NCBI RefSeq assembly: GCF_965208485.1
Contig: NZ_OZ242344.1
Span: 372,001 to 436,000, forward strand
Reading direction: 5' to 3'
Length of the DNA stretch: 64,000 nucleotides
Origin: Poriferisodalis sp965208485
GTDB lineage: Bacteria; Actinomycetota; Acidimicrobiia; Acidimicrobiales; Poriferisodalaceae
The notes beneath the pieces are model-generated. The model ran no database searches, had not been told where the DNA came from, and worked only from the letters and a program-made list of their open reading frames with translations. This document shows, piece by piece, positions 33,271 to 41,916 of the stretch. A program made the translations under genes and the position numbers. The first letter of the stretch is position 1, and every line of letters begins with the position of its first letter.

Positions 33271-33363
33271 GGCGGCGAAGCTGCTACGGAGGTGCGACAC
33301 GGCGCTCTGCCCAATACTGCTGTTCGTCCATGGGGGCGAGACTACTGCGGGGGAGCGACACGG
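33243..33363. repeat. Imperfect 61-bp tandem duplication at the mcrB 5' end
   Basis: Segments 33243-33302 and 33304-33363 align over 60 bases with clear identity, both containing GTCCATGG at the same place. On the coding strand the second copy holds ATGGACGAACAGCAGTATTGGGC, equal in sense to the real MDDHRYWA start, but its frame ends at TAG after 15 codons. The mcrB start region was duplicated, leaving a short leader reading frame upstream of the gene. Confidence 0.6.
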
Positions 33364-33421
33364 CAGCCGGCCCGCGCAGTCTGTGGAATCGGTCTGGCCC
33401 GGCTCGCCGAGGTTGTCTTGC

Positions 33422-34720
33422 TCAGGCGCTCGCTGATGCTCGGCGTTGACCCCAGAGGGCGGCGATGGGGACGGCTTCGATGTCACGATCGATCCAGCGA
33501 CGGTGGCGGCCCGTGTGCAAGATCACGCCGCCGGCGAACTGGTCGGGTGGCAGGCTGTCTCGCAGCCAGATGAGATGCCGGGCGTCCTTGGCCGACGGCG
33601 CGCTGGCGGATTTGATCTCGAATGCGGCCACACGGAACCCGAACTCGGCGATGACATCGATCTCGTGCTCTCCTCGCTGGCTGCGAAGGTGGTGCAGGTG
33701 TACCGGCACCTTCGCCGACTCTGCCTCGGCGCGCAATTGAGCGGCCACGTAGGTGTCGAACAGGCGGCCTCGTGCATCGGGGTCTCGGCGCGCAGCATCG
33801 AAATCGATCTGCGCGAGCCATGCACCCACGCCGGAATCGCAGACATACCGCTTGGGCGTCGACGTCAGCCTCCGCAGACGATTGGACCGCCACGCAGGCA
33901 CATCCACGACCAACCGCTGGGCGTCGAGAATGTCGTGATACCCCAACGCTGTCTTGCGGTCGAGGTCGGCAGCCTCGATGAGGGCGCTGTCAGGGACAAC
34001 CCCGGCAGTATGCAGTGCGTACGACTGCAGGTAGCGGCGAAAGCGGATTGGGCTGCGTGGCCGTCCCCGTCCTGCGGAGAACTCCTCAAGATCATGTGTC
34101 GTGGTGACGTCGACGAAGCTGCGCATCCAGCGTTCGCGCTGCTGGTCGTCGGCCGCTCTCAGCGCACCCGGAAATCCGCCCGACAGCGCAAGCCTCAGAT
34201 AGCCCAGCACATCCGGCGGATCGGCCGGCACCTCGAACCGGTCGGGTGAGTCCCAGCGGTCGAACAGCGACGGCTGGCTCGCGTCACCGAACAGTTCGCG
34301 GCCGGTGAGCGGCCACATCCGAATATCCAGGAAGCGGCCCGTGCCAGGCCATGCGCCGGCGATGAGATCGTTGCGCGCCGAGCCGGTGACGATATAGCGG
34401 CCGGGGCGCTGGTCCGCGTCGACGGCACGCTTGACCGCGCCGAGAACTTCGGGTGTGTGCTGCCATTCGTCGAGCAAGAGCGGGAACGGGCCTACCGTGA
34501 TCGCTGCGTCAGGGTCGTCACGGACGATGCTCGCATCTTCGGGCCGATCCAGACGCAGCGCGGCTTCGGCGTGCTTGGCTGCGGTGGTTGTCTTGCCCAC
34601 CGCTCTCGGCCCGGTGATCATCACCGCCGGCCATGACACGAGATCGGCCGCAAGCGTCCGATCCGCCATGCGTGCGATATAGCCATCTCGGGCCGAAACG
34701 ATGCCTGCCGCCTCGTTCAT
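33422..34720 (-). CDS. AAA_14/DUF4143 ATPase
   Basis: This 432-residue protein has an N-terminal ATPase with Walker A GPRAVGKTT and Walker B FPLLLDEWQ, followed by YIVTGSARNDL as sensor region, and a C-terminal DUF4143 part that ends in a nuclease-like strand set HEIDVIAEFGFRVAAFEIKSA. Such proteins are common in defence islands and beside toxin-antitoxin genes; their biochemical role is not established. It lies upstream of mcrBC on the same strand, with about 150 bp between, and may be an accessory gene. Confidence 0.8.
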   Translation of the reverse strand: MNEAAGIVSARDGYIARMADRTLAADLVSWPAVMITGPRAVGKTTTAAKHAEAALRLDRPEDASIVRDDPDAAITVGPFPLLLDEWQHTPEVLGAVKRAVDADQRPGRYIVTGSARNDLIAGAWPGTGRFLDIRMWPLTGRELFGDASQPSLFDRWDSPDRFEVPADPPDVLGYLRLALSGGFPGALRAADDQQRERWMRSFVDVTTTHDLEEFSAGRGRPRSPIRFRRYLQSYALHTAGVVPDSALIEAADLDRKTALGYHDILDAQRLVVDVPAWRSNRLRRLTSTPKRYVCDSGVGAWLAQIDFDAARRDPDARGRLFDTYVAAQLRAEAESAKVPVHLHHLRSQRGEHEIDVIAEFGFRVAAFEIKSASAPSAKDARHLIWLRDSLPPDQFAGGVILHTGRHRRWIDRDIEAVPIAALWGQRRASASA

Positions 34721-34947
34721 ACTGCAGATCGTAGCTTATTTATCCCTAAGTTTATAGGGGTATTAGTCCCTGTTTGTGTAGGTGCATTTCTCCCTAGGAA
34801 CGCTGCCATTCAGCGCGGTCCTAGCTCGTTGTCGGCCGTGACCGGCGAACTCGAAGACCTGTGAAGACCACTGCGCTGGCATCTGCTTGTCGTTGGGAGC
34901 GGCGGACGCGCTGCAGGGGTGCAAGGCGGCGTCGTAGGGTGACGCGC
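34721..34947. promoter_or_regulatory. AT-rich divergent intergenic region with TCCCT repeats
   Basis: This is one of the most AT-rich stretches in the window. It holds CCCTAAGTTTATAGGG (34744-34759), which can fold on its CCCTA/TAGGG arms, and further TCCCT copies near 34766 and 34791. These sites lie 20-75 bp upstream of the DUF4143 ATPase start on the minus strand and could be operators for it. The right half up to the VOC gene shows no recognisable signals. Confidence 0.35.
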
Positions 34948-35733
34948 ATGTGGATTCGCCTTCGTCAGATTGCTGTTACCACCGCCGACCTGGCCCAGAC
35001 CTCGGCGGACATCCAGAGCGTCCTCGGCGTCGAGCCGTGCTTCACCGATCCAGGTGTCGGCATCTTCGGCCTCAAGAACGTGCTCTGGCCGATTGGTACC
35101 CAATTCCTCGAGTGCGTCACGCCGATTCAAGACGACACTGCCGCAGGCCGGTATCAGCATCGGCGCGGCGGTGACACCGGCTACATGGTCATCACCCAGG
35201 TCAGCGACGTTGCTGCACGCCGCGCCCATGTCGACGAGCTGGGCATCCGGATCGCATTCGAGATGAACTTCCCCGAAGAGGGCCACGTCGGCATGCAGTT
35301 GCACCCGGCCGACACCGGCGGCGCATTCTTCGAGATGGACCAGATGACCGGACCAACCGGCGACGAGGTCGGGGGCTCGTGGACGCCAGCAGGCTCCAAC
35401 TGGGAGCCGTACGTCTGCACCGACAGGGTGAGCAGCATCGCCGCGGCCGAGTTGCAGAGCCCCGATCCCCAGCGGCTGGCCGAGCGCTGGAGCCAGATCG
35501 CGCAGATCGACCTGGGCACCGACAGCGACGGCCACCCCACGATCCAGATCGACAACGCCATGCTGCGCTTCGTGCCTGAGGCCGACGGGCGCGGCGAGGG
35601 CCTAGGCGGCATCGACGTCACGACCGTGGATCGTGACGGGGTGCTGGCAGCGGCTCGCACACGGGACTGCTACGTGAACGACAGCCAGGTGGCGCTGGCC
35701 GGCCTGCGGGTCAACCTCGTCGACGCCAGCTGA
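34948..35733 (+). CDS. VOC-family (glyoxalase-like) protein
   Basis: This 261-residue protein has the paired beta-alpha-beta-beta-beta units of the vicinal oxygen chelate superfamily. The first begins IRLRQIAVTTADLAQTSADIQSVLGVEPCF and contains VLWPIGTQFLECVTP; a second begins AAELQSPDPQRLAERWSQIAQI. Possible metal ligands are the His of VGMQLHP and Glu of AFFEMDQ. The ATG at 34948 fits the domain start. Its substrate is unknown. The 3' end of the gene has been duplicated just downstream. Confidence 0.7.
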   Translation: MWIRLRQIAVTTADLAQTSADIQSVLGVEPCFTDPGVGIFGLKNVLWPIGTQFLECVTPIQDDTAAGRYQHRRGGDTGYMVITQVSDVAARRAHVDELGIRIAFEMNFPEEGHVGMQLHPADTGGAFFEMDQMTGPTGDEVGGSWTPAGSNWEPYVCTDRVSSIAAAELQSPDPQRLAERWSQIAQIDLGTDSDGHPTIQIDNAMLRFVPEADGRGEGLGGIDVTTVDRDGVLAAARTRDCYVNDSQVALAGLRVNLVDAS

Positions 35734-35819
35734 GCCGACCTCGCCAACTCCAGCTGAGCCAAGCCCGCCGACGCTGGGCTACGCGTCAATCTCGTCGACG
35801 CCGGCTGACCCCGCCTCGC
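35701..35819. repeat. Tandem copies of the VOC gene 3' end
   Basis: The last codons and stop (35701-35745) are echoed at 35776-35819: GTCAACCTCGTCGACGCCAGC matches GTCAATCTCGTCGACGCCGGC-type sequence with few changes. A third, shorter copy of CCAGCTGAGCC lies between them near 35751. Each copy includes the TGA, so the protein is unaffected. Confidence 0.55.
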
Positions 35820-35909
35820 CGGCACCAGTCGGCCTACCATCGACATCCGCCGCAGGTCGCCGCTCTGCCTCAAGCGGGAGGGCGCGACCACACAGGGAGG
35901 TTCTTGCCG

Positions 35910-36461
35910 ATGAGCGAGATCGTTGACCAATTCAAGCGCTCCGTCGCGCTCTTCGATTCGGTGGTGGCCAGCGTGCCCCACGACGCCTGGGGCAACGACA
36001 CCCCGTGCGCCGACTGGAACGCAACCGAACTGCTGCGCCACCAGTGCGGCGTACTCGATGCGCTCGCCGGCATCGCCCGCACCGGCGAGGTGAGCATGCC
36101 CCAAATGGCCGACGACGCCGGCGATCCGGCGGCCCAGTGGCAAGCCACCCGCGACGGCGTGCTCGACGCAATAGACGGGGCCGACCTGTCCGCCGAAGAC
36201 AAGTACTGGTTCGGGCCGATGAGCTTCGAGAACTTCGTTGGCATGGTGCAGTGGGATCCGCTGACCCATGCATGGGACCTGGCCCAGTCCACCGGCAACC
36301 CCATCGACCTGCCTGACGACCTGTGCGAGGCCACTCTCGCACGGGTGCAAGCACTGGGCGACATTCCCCGGAAGTGGCGATTGATCACCGACGCGGTCGA
36401 TGTGCCCGACGATGCCCCGATGTCGCACCGCTACCTCGGCTACGTCGGGCGCCAGCCGTGA
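35910..36461 (+). CDS. TIGR03086-type MDMPI/DinB-like metal-binding protein
   Basis: This 183-residue protein reads QFKRSVALFDSVVASVPHDAW, then CADWNATELLRHQCGVLDALAG with the family His, and later DPLTHAWDLAQSTG with the second metal-ligand pattern HxxD. These are marks of TIGR03086-type proteins, which may use mycothiol as cofactor. AGGGAGG precedes the ATG at 35910. Its stop overlaps the MBL-fold gene as GTGA; the pair may act on the same small molecule. Confidence 0.75.
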   Translation: MSEIVDQFKRSVALFDSVVASVPHDAWGNDTPCADWNATELLRHQCGVLDALAGIARTGEVSMPQMADDAGDPAAQWQATRDGVLDAIDGADLSAEDKYWFGPMSFENFVGMVQWDPLTHAWDLAQSTGNPIDLPDDLCEATLARVQALGDIPRKWRLITDAVDVPDDAPMSHRYLGYVGRQP

Positions 36462-37384
36462 ACGCCGCCGCTGAGAGCGAGACCGGCCAGGCGGACTCCG
36501 GCAGCGAGCGCCCCGAACCGCAGCGCTGGCAGATCGGCGACGTCACCATCACGTCTGTCTCGGAAACCGCTACGCCCACATCGCCACGGTTCCTCTACGA
36601 CGCCCTCAGCAAGGGCGGGGTGCTGGCCCGCGCAGAGGCCGCGCCTTGGCTGCGCCCGCATTTCGTCAGTGATGACGGCTACCTGCTGCAGCGCATCCAC
36701 ACCTGCGTGATCTCCGCCGGAGAGCACCGCATCGCGGTGGACACCTGCGTCGGCAACGACAAGGAACGCACCAATCCGCTCTGGCATCGCCAGCAGGGAC
36801 CATTCCTTGACGACATGACCGCGGCAGGCTTCCCGCCCGAGGCCATTACCCATGTAGTGTGCACCCACCTGCACGTGGACCATGTGGGCTGGAACACCTG
36901 CCTGAGCGCCGACGGCGAATGGGTGCCCACATTCCCCAACGCGGAGTACCTGTTCTGCGCTCCCGAATACGACTACTGGGCCAACCATGAGGACCTTTTC
37001 GGCGATGCGGTGTTCGAAGACTCCGTTGCGCCCATCGCCGCCGCGGACCGCGCCAACATGGTCGAGGCAGTCGACAGCATCAGCTCGGAAGTCTCCTTCC
37101 AGTCGACGCCGGGCCACACGCCGGGCCATCTGTCCGTCGTGATCCAGGACGGCGGCAAGCGGGCCATCATCACCGGCGACATGGCGCACACCCCGATGCA
37201 GCTCGCCGACCCCGATCTCAGCTCGATGTTCGACACCGACCCCGACAAGGCCCGCGCCACCCGTCACGAGGCCTTCGGCGACTGGGCCGACGGCGAGACC
37301 CTCGTGATCGGCACCCACTTCGGAGGGCCCACCGCGGGCATCATGGTGCCCCACCAAGGCGCCTACCGCCTCGACTGCGACTGA
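36458..37384 (+). CDS. MBL-fold metallohydrolase
   Basis: This 308-residue protein is a metallo-beta-lactamase fold hydrolase. The metal-binding THLHVDHVGW (HxHxDH) is followed by His in QSTPGHTPGHLS, Asp in IITGDMAHTP and a final His in VIGTHFGGP. It resembles AHL-lactonase-like and N-acyl hydrolase MBL proteins, but the substrate cannot be set. GTG start, overlapping the upstream DinB-like gene. No signal peptide, so cytoplasmic. Confidence 0.8.
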   Translation: MNAAAESETGQADSGSERPEPQRWQIGDVTITSVSETATPTSPRFLYDALSKGGVLARAEAAPWLRPHFVSDDGYLLQRIHTCVISAGEHRIAVDTCVGNDKERTNPLWHRQQGPFLDDMTAAGFPPEAITHVVCTHLHVDHVGWNTCLSADGEWVPTFPNAEYLFCAPEYDYWANHEDLFGDAVFEDSVAPIAAADRANMVEAVDSISSEVSFQSTPGHTPGHLSVVIQDGGKRAIITGDMAHTPMQLADPDLSSMFDTDPDKARATRHEAFGDWADGETLVIGTHFGGPTAGIMVPHQGAYRLDCD

Positions 37385-37471
37385 CTTTCCGGCCGATCCC
37401 GGCTGCCGCGACAGCAGATCCAGGAGCCGGGGCGAACGCAGAGGCCGCGAAGGCCGCTTCGCTAGCAGCCT

Positions 37472-37535
37472 CGCCAGAGCAGCACTCATGGCCGCTGCGC
37501 CAGACCGCTCCAGAGCAGCGCTAATGGCCGCCGCG
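37472..37535. repeat. Duplicated 3' end of the FAD oxidoreductase gene
   Basis: CCAGAGCAGC-N-CT-N-ATGGCCGC is present at 37472-37498 and again at 37509-37535 with a 37-bp period. The second copy contains the stop codon of the minus-strand oxidoreductase; the first is an extra copy beyond the stop. A more decayed third copy may precede it near 37445. Confidence 0.5.
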
Positions 37536-38945
37536 CAGCAGCTTCGCGACCCCTGACGCCATCCGCTCCCGACGCCCTGTTCGCATCTCCCGATGGTCGG
37601 CCATGCCGAGCAGGGCGCGGCCGGCGCGCACACCCAGCCAGCGCAGCGGCTCGGGTTCCCAACGTCGAGCTCTGACGCCCGCCCACGGCAGGCTCGTGCG
37701 CTCGGTTGCGCGCTCGCAGACCAGATCGGCCATCGTCCGGCCCGCCAGGTTAGACGCTGCGACCCCCTCCCCCACGTAGCCGCCCAGCACGCCCTCGCCT
37801 GTCCGTGGGTCGAAGCGGACGCCGGGCAACCAGTTGCGCGGGATGCCGAGCACCCCTCCCCAGCGGTGCGTGATGCGGGCGTCGGCGACTTGAGGGAGCA
37901 TGTCGGCGAGCACCCGCCAGATCCGTCGATGCATCCCCAAGTGCACCTCGGCGGACGGGGCGATGCGCGATCCGAAGCTGTACGGCACGCCGGTTGCACC
38001 GAACGCGATCCTGTTGTCGACAGTGCGCTGCCCGTAGGTGACCATCCGCCGGTCGTCGGCAAAGCTCGGCCGGTTGACCAAACCGATGTCGTCGAACATC
38101 TCGGGAGCCAGCGGCTCGGTGGCGATCATGCGCGAGTAGACCGGCAGGATGTCTCGCCGCAACCCGCGCAGATCCCTGGTGTAGGCCTCGGTGGCCCGCA
38201 CGATGACGGGGGCCCGCACCTCAGCGCCGGCTGCGCCGGTCACCTGCACTGCCCCGCCCTCGATGGCGACGGCCCTCGTCTGCTCGTAGATCTCCGCCCC
38301 CGCCGCCTCCACAGCGCAGGCCAGCCCGGTCACAAGCTTGGCTGGATCCACCACGGCGGACGGTCCGAGCAGCAGCCCGCTGCGTACCTCGGTGGCGTTG
38401 AGCTGCTTCTTGGCCTCGTCCGCGTCGAGCATGCGCAGCTCGTCTTCGGTCAGCCCGATCTGGCGGGCTTCGGCAATCTCGGCAGCCTGCCGTTCGGCCT
38501 GGGGCGCGGTGCGCGCCACCCGGATCGTGCCGCCCTTGGCATAGTCGCAGTCGATCCCCTCGGCGTGGGTGACGCGCCCGATCTCATCCACTGCGTCGAA
38601 GACGGCGCGCACCAAGCGAAGCGATTCCGTCGGACTGGCGCGCCGCGCATAGTCCTCGAACGAACCCGCCAGCTCCCCCACTGCCCAGCCCCCGTTGCGC
38701 CCAGACGCTCCGAAGCCGCAGTAGTGGCGCTCCAGCACGGCGACCCGCAGCGACGGCTCGAGCTGGCGCAGGTAGTACGCAGTCCACAGGCCGCTGAAGC
38801 CGCCACCCACGATGGCGACGTCGACGTCGAGATCACCCTCGACAGCGGGCCGCGGAGCAACGGGCGGCTCCAGGCGGTCGATCCACAGCGGCACCGTCGA
38901 TGCCGTCTCCAGCGACCAGGGATCCCCCTCGAGTGCGCCAGCCAT
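37521..38945 (-). CDS. FAD-dependent amine/amino-acid oxidoreductase
   Basis: This 474-residue protein belongs to the DAO family (glycine oxidase, gamma-glutamylputrescine oxidase). The Rossmann motif is VDVAIVGGGFSGLWTAYYL, followed by VAVLERHYCGFGASGRNGGWAVGEL, which fits the PuuB/OrdL branch. The C-terminal GEGVLGGYVGEGVAASNLAGRTMADLV is the second FAD-contact region. It is divergent from the GNAT-agmatinase-Pot cluster, so oxidation of a polyamine derivative is a sensible guess. Start ATG at 38945. Confidence 0.8.
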   Translation of the reverse strand: MAGALEGDPWSLETASTVPLWIDRLEPPVAPRPAVEGDLDVDVAIVGGGFSGLWTAYYLRQLEPSLRVAVLERHYCGFGASGRNGGWAVGELAGSFEDYARRASPTESLRLVRAVFDAVDEIGRVTHAEGIDCDYAKGGTIRVARTAPQAERQAAEIAEARQIGLTEDELRMLDADEAKKQLNATEVRSGLLLGPSAVVDPAKLVTGLACAVEAAGAEIYEQTRAVAIEGGAVQVTGAAGAEVRAPVIVRATEAYTRDLRGLRRDILPVYSRMIATEPLAPEMFDDIGLVNRPSFADDRRMVTYGQRTVDNRIAFGATGVPYSFGSRIAPSAEVHLGMHRRIWRVLADMLPQVADARITHRWGGVLGIPRNWLPGVRFDPRTGEGVLGGYVGEGVAASNLAGRTMADLVCERATERTSLPWAGVRARRWEPEPLRWLGVRAGRALLGMADHREMRTGRRERMASGVAKLLRGGH

Positions 38946-39038
38946 ATCACGGAAACTATCGCTGCGATCAGTCGCCCCGGTGCGGAAGTAAGGTCTCAGC
39001 CGGCGGCTGAGTGCAGCAGACGCCGCGGGGGTGCTGCG

Positions 39039-39719
39039 ATGCGTGAGATCGAAGCCATCTCGGTCGGCGAGCGTTCGGGACTTCGCTACGCCAAGATCCT
39101 CCCCGAGTGGGCCTCCGAGCTCGAAGCCCTCGAACTGGCATCCCACCCCACTGCCGACCGCGCCGATCTCTATGACGCCCAAGGCTTCACCCAGCTGGCG
39201 CACGACTTCTCTGAAGGCTGTTTCGCCGGATTCGACGGCGACGATCTGGTAGCGATGGGGGTCGGCATCCGCTGCGATTTCGACATGGCGAACCCGATTC
39301 ACACGATCGCCGACCTCGTCCCTGAAGACCACAGCGGCAGCGGGCACGTACCGGACGGCCGCTGGTATTACGGCACCAGCATTGCCACCCGGCTCTCCCA
39401 CCGTCGCCGGGGCATCGGCGCTGAGCTCTACGTGCTGCGCAAGCAGGTGTGTCTCGACCTCGGGCTGGACGGGATCGTGGCGGGCGGTGTCATTCCGGGC
39501 TACGCCGATCACAAGGCCGACATGACCGCGGATGAGTACATCGCCGAGGTGCGAGAAGGCCGGTTGTACGACCGGACGCTGAGCTTCCAGATCGAGAACG
39601 GCTTCGAGGCAGTGTGCGGACTGCCGAACTACATCGCCGATCCGGCGACCGACAGCTGGGCGGCCCTGATCGTGTGGCGCAACCCCAAGCTGCGCGGCCC
39701 TGCTGAGGATGGCATGTGA
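39039..39719 (+). CDS. GNAT-family N-acetyltransferase
   Basis: This 226-residue protein has the acetyl-CoA-binding GNAT core: WYYGTSIATRLSHRRRGIGAELYVL, where RRRGIG is the pyrophosphate loop, after a strand FAGFDGDDLVAMGVGIRCDF. Longer than the minimal fold by an N-terminal helix. It leads an operon with agmatinase and PotABC, overlapping the agmatinase start as GTGA, which suggests acetylation of a polyamine or a related amine. The specificity is inference from context. Confidence 0.75.
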   Translation: MREIEAISVGERSGLRYAKILPEWASELEALELASHPTADRADLYDAQGFTQLAHDFSEGCFAGFDGDDLVAMGVGIRCDFDMANPIHTIADLVPEDHSGSGHVPDGRWYYGTSIATRLSHRRRGIGAELYVLRKQVCLDLGLDGIVAGGVIPGYADHKADMTADEYIAEVREGRLYDRTLSFQIENGFEAVCGLPNYIADPATDSWAALIVWRNPKLRGPAEDGM

Positions 39720-40741
39720 GCGACAGCGCCGAACCCGCGGCGAGCGGAGGCGGCTTGATCGCCGGCTCTGACGCTGAGATGCTCGGCGATCAGGCATTCC
39801 GCTCAGACGACCTGCACGGCCGCAAGCCCGAGATGACCTACGGCGGTGCGCTGTCGTTCCTGCGGCGCCGCTACGCCCGCTACATCGCCGATGCCGACAT
39901 CGTCGTGTCGGGCATCCCGTTCGACATGGCGACGTCGAACCGGCCCGGCGCACGCCTCGGTCCCCGCGCCATCCGGGCGGCGTCGACAGGCCTCGCCGAG
40001 CTCGACGCCTACCCCTTCGGCTTCGACCCGTTCGCCTACCTCGCCGTGGTCGACTACGGCGACTGCTTCATCGACTACGGCCATCCCACCGAGGCTGTCG
40101 AGCGAATCGAAGCCCACTGCGCCGAGATCCTCGCCCACGATGCCCAGATGGTGACCTTCGGCGGCGACCACTTCGTCACCTACCCGATCCTGCGTGCTCA
40201 CGCGGCCAAGCACGGCCCGCTGGCGCTCATCCACTTCGACGCACACCCCGACACCTGGCCCGACGACGAGGGTCGCCTGGACCACGGCTCGATGTTCCTG
40301 CGAGCGCTGCAGGAGGGGATTATCGACCCGTCAGCGTCGGTCCAGATCGGCATCCGCACCCACAACGACGACGACTACGGATTCACGGTGCTGGGCGCGC
40401 CATGGGTGCACCGCAACGGGCCCGCGGCAGTGCTCGAGGTCGTGCGCGAACAGGTCGCGGACCGGCGGGCGTACGTGACCTTCGACATCGACTGCCTCGA
40501 CCCTGCCTTCGCACCCGGCACGGGCACCCCGGTGGCAGGCGGGCTGACCACGGCACAAGCGCTGGAGATCGTGCGCGGCCTTGCGCCCTTCGACATCGTC
40601 GGCATGGACGTGGTGGAGGTCGCCCCGGCGTACGACGTCTCGGAGATCACGGCGTTGGCGGCCGCCACCCTCGCCCACGACTTCATCTGCACGCAGGCGG
40701 TGCGCGCTGGCGCGCCGGCCAGCCCGCTCGGGCTCACATGA
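39716..40741 (+). CDS. speB: Agmatinase-like ureohydrolase
   Basis: This 341-residue enzyme belongs to the arginase/agmatinase family, which hydrolyses guanidino compounds to urea and an amine using two Mn ions. The ligands are seen in TFGGDHFVTYP, LIHFDAHPDTW and VTFDIDCLDPAFAPGTGTP. Agmatine to putrescine is the simplest role given the Pot transporter genes that follow with an ATGA overlap; guanidinobutyrate is another possibility. Start GTG. Confidence 0.85.
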   Translation: MSDSAEPAASGGGLIAGSDAEMLGDQAFRSDDLHGRKPEMTYGGALSFLRRRYARYIADADIVVSGIPFDMATSNRPGARLGPRAIRAASTGLAELDAYPFGFDPFAYLAVVDYGDCFIDYGHPTEAVERIEAHCAEILAHDAQMVTFGGDHFVTYPILRAHAAKHGPLALIHFDAHPDTWPDDEGRLDHGSMFLRALQEGIIDPSASVQIGIRTHNDDDYGFTVLGAPWVHRNGPAAVLEVVREQVADRRAYVTFDIDCLDPAFAPGTGTPVAGGLTTAQALEIVRGLAPFDIVGMDVVEVAPAYDVSEITALAAATLAHDFICTQAVRAGAPASPLGLT

Positions 40742-41916
40742 ACGGCGACGGCACAGTGACCGGACCGGCAGCCGAACGTGAAGACGACGAGGCGCACGGG
40801 CCGGCCGCTGAGGGTCGCTCCGGCGTGCCCGCAGTTGAGATGCACGGCATCTCCAAACGCTTCGGCGATGTGGTCGCCGTCGACGAGATCGACTTGGAGA
40901 TCGGCGACGGCGAGTTCTTCGCCCTGCTGGGGCCATCAGGCTGCGGCAAGACCACGACGCTGCGCATGATCGCGGGCCTGGACATCCCGAGCGAGGGACG
41001 GCTGGCGATCTTCGGCGAGGAAGTCGCCTCGTGGCCGCCTGACCGCCGACCGGTCAACACCGTCTTCCAGGCCTATGCGCTGTTCCCCCACATGACGGTC
41101 GCCCAGAACATCGCCTTCGGCCTGCAGATGCGCGGCATCCGGGGCGCTGAGGCCGACCGGCAGGTTGCCGAGGCGACAGCGCTGGTGCGCCTGGGAGGCA
41201 TGGAGCAGCGCAGGCCCTCGCAGCTCTCGGGCGGTCAGCAGCAGCGTGTCGCTCTGGCCCGTGCTCTCGTGAACCACCCCAAGGTGCTGCTGCTGGATGA
41301 GCCGCTGGGTGCGCTCGACCTGAAGCTGCGCCAGGAGATGCAGACCGAGCTCAAGGTGCTCCAGCGTGAGGTCGGCATCACGTTCATCTTCGTGACCCAC
41401 GACCAGGAGGAAGCCCTGGCGATGAGCGACCGGGTGGGCGTCATGTCCGAAGGACGCCTCCTGCAGGTCGGGACACCGACGCAGGTGTACGAGCATCCTG
41501 CCAATCGTTTCGTGGCCGACTTCATCGGGCGGACGAACCTGCTCGAAGGCGTCGTGGAGAGCAGCACGGCGCTGCGCCTGCATACCGGTGCGGTCGTCGG
41601 GGCCGCAACCGATCTGGCCGCGGGGACCCCGGCAGCTCTCAGCGTGCGACCCGAACAGGTGCGGCTGTTTCGCCGCGGCGAGGCGCCTGGGGGTGCGCCC
41701 TGTCTCGACGGCGTCATCACTGACGCCACGTATCTGGGGCACGCCTTCGTGTACACGGTCGCGATCGGCCCCGCCGCTGGTGCCAGCGAGACGGGCGCCG
41801 GCGAACGAGCGGCCACCATTACGGCACGTTCCGAAACTGGCTCAGCAGCGCTCGCCGCCGGTGAACCTGTCTCGGTCATCTGGTCGCCTGAGGCGACGTC
41901 GGTGGTCGCGGACTGA
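40738..41916 (+). CDS. potA: Polyamine ABC transporter ATPase PotA
   Basis: This 392-residue ATPase shows Walker A GPSGCGKTT, the signature LSGGQQQRVALARAL, Walker B VLLLDEPLGALD, the switch His in IFVTHDQEEALAMSD and the C-terminal TOBE region (AALSVRPEQVRLF). Length and architecture fit PotA. It overlaps the agmatinase stop and the PotB start. The first 32 residues form an acidic, probably flexible extension not usual in the family. Confidence 0.85.
   Translation: MNGDGTVTGPAAEREDDEAHGPAAEGRSGVPAVEMHGISKRFGDVVAVDEIDLEIGDGEFFALLGPSGCGKTTTLRMIAGLDIPSEGRLAIFGEEVASWPPDRRPVNTVFQAYALFPHMTVAQNIAFGLQMRGIRGAEADRQVAEATALVRLGGMEQRRPSQLSGGQQQRVALARALVNHPKVLLLDEPLGALDLKLRQEMQTELKVLQREVGITFIFVTHDQEEALAMSDRVGVMSEGRLLQVGTPTQVYEHPANRFVADFIGRTNLLEGVVESSTALRLHTGAVVGAATDLAAGTPAALSVRPEQVRLFRRGEAPGGAPCLDGVITDATYLGHAFVYTVAIGPAAGASETGAGERAATITARSETGSAALAAGEPVSVIWSPEATSVVAD

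Noticed and set aside
33271..33486. The 72-residue N-terminal extension of McrB from the start at 33486
   Set aside because: It is low-complexity, overlaps the end of the ATPase gene and lies over the duplicated start region. The ATG at 33270 begins exactly at the first domain.
37593..39719. A 708-codon plus-strand frame across the FAD oxidoreductase
   Set aside because: Only the last 226 codons (from 39039) match a family (GNAT). The rest is antisense to a certain oxidoreductase.
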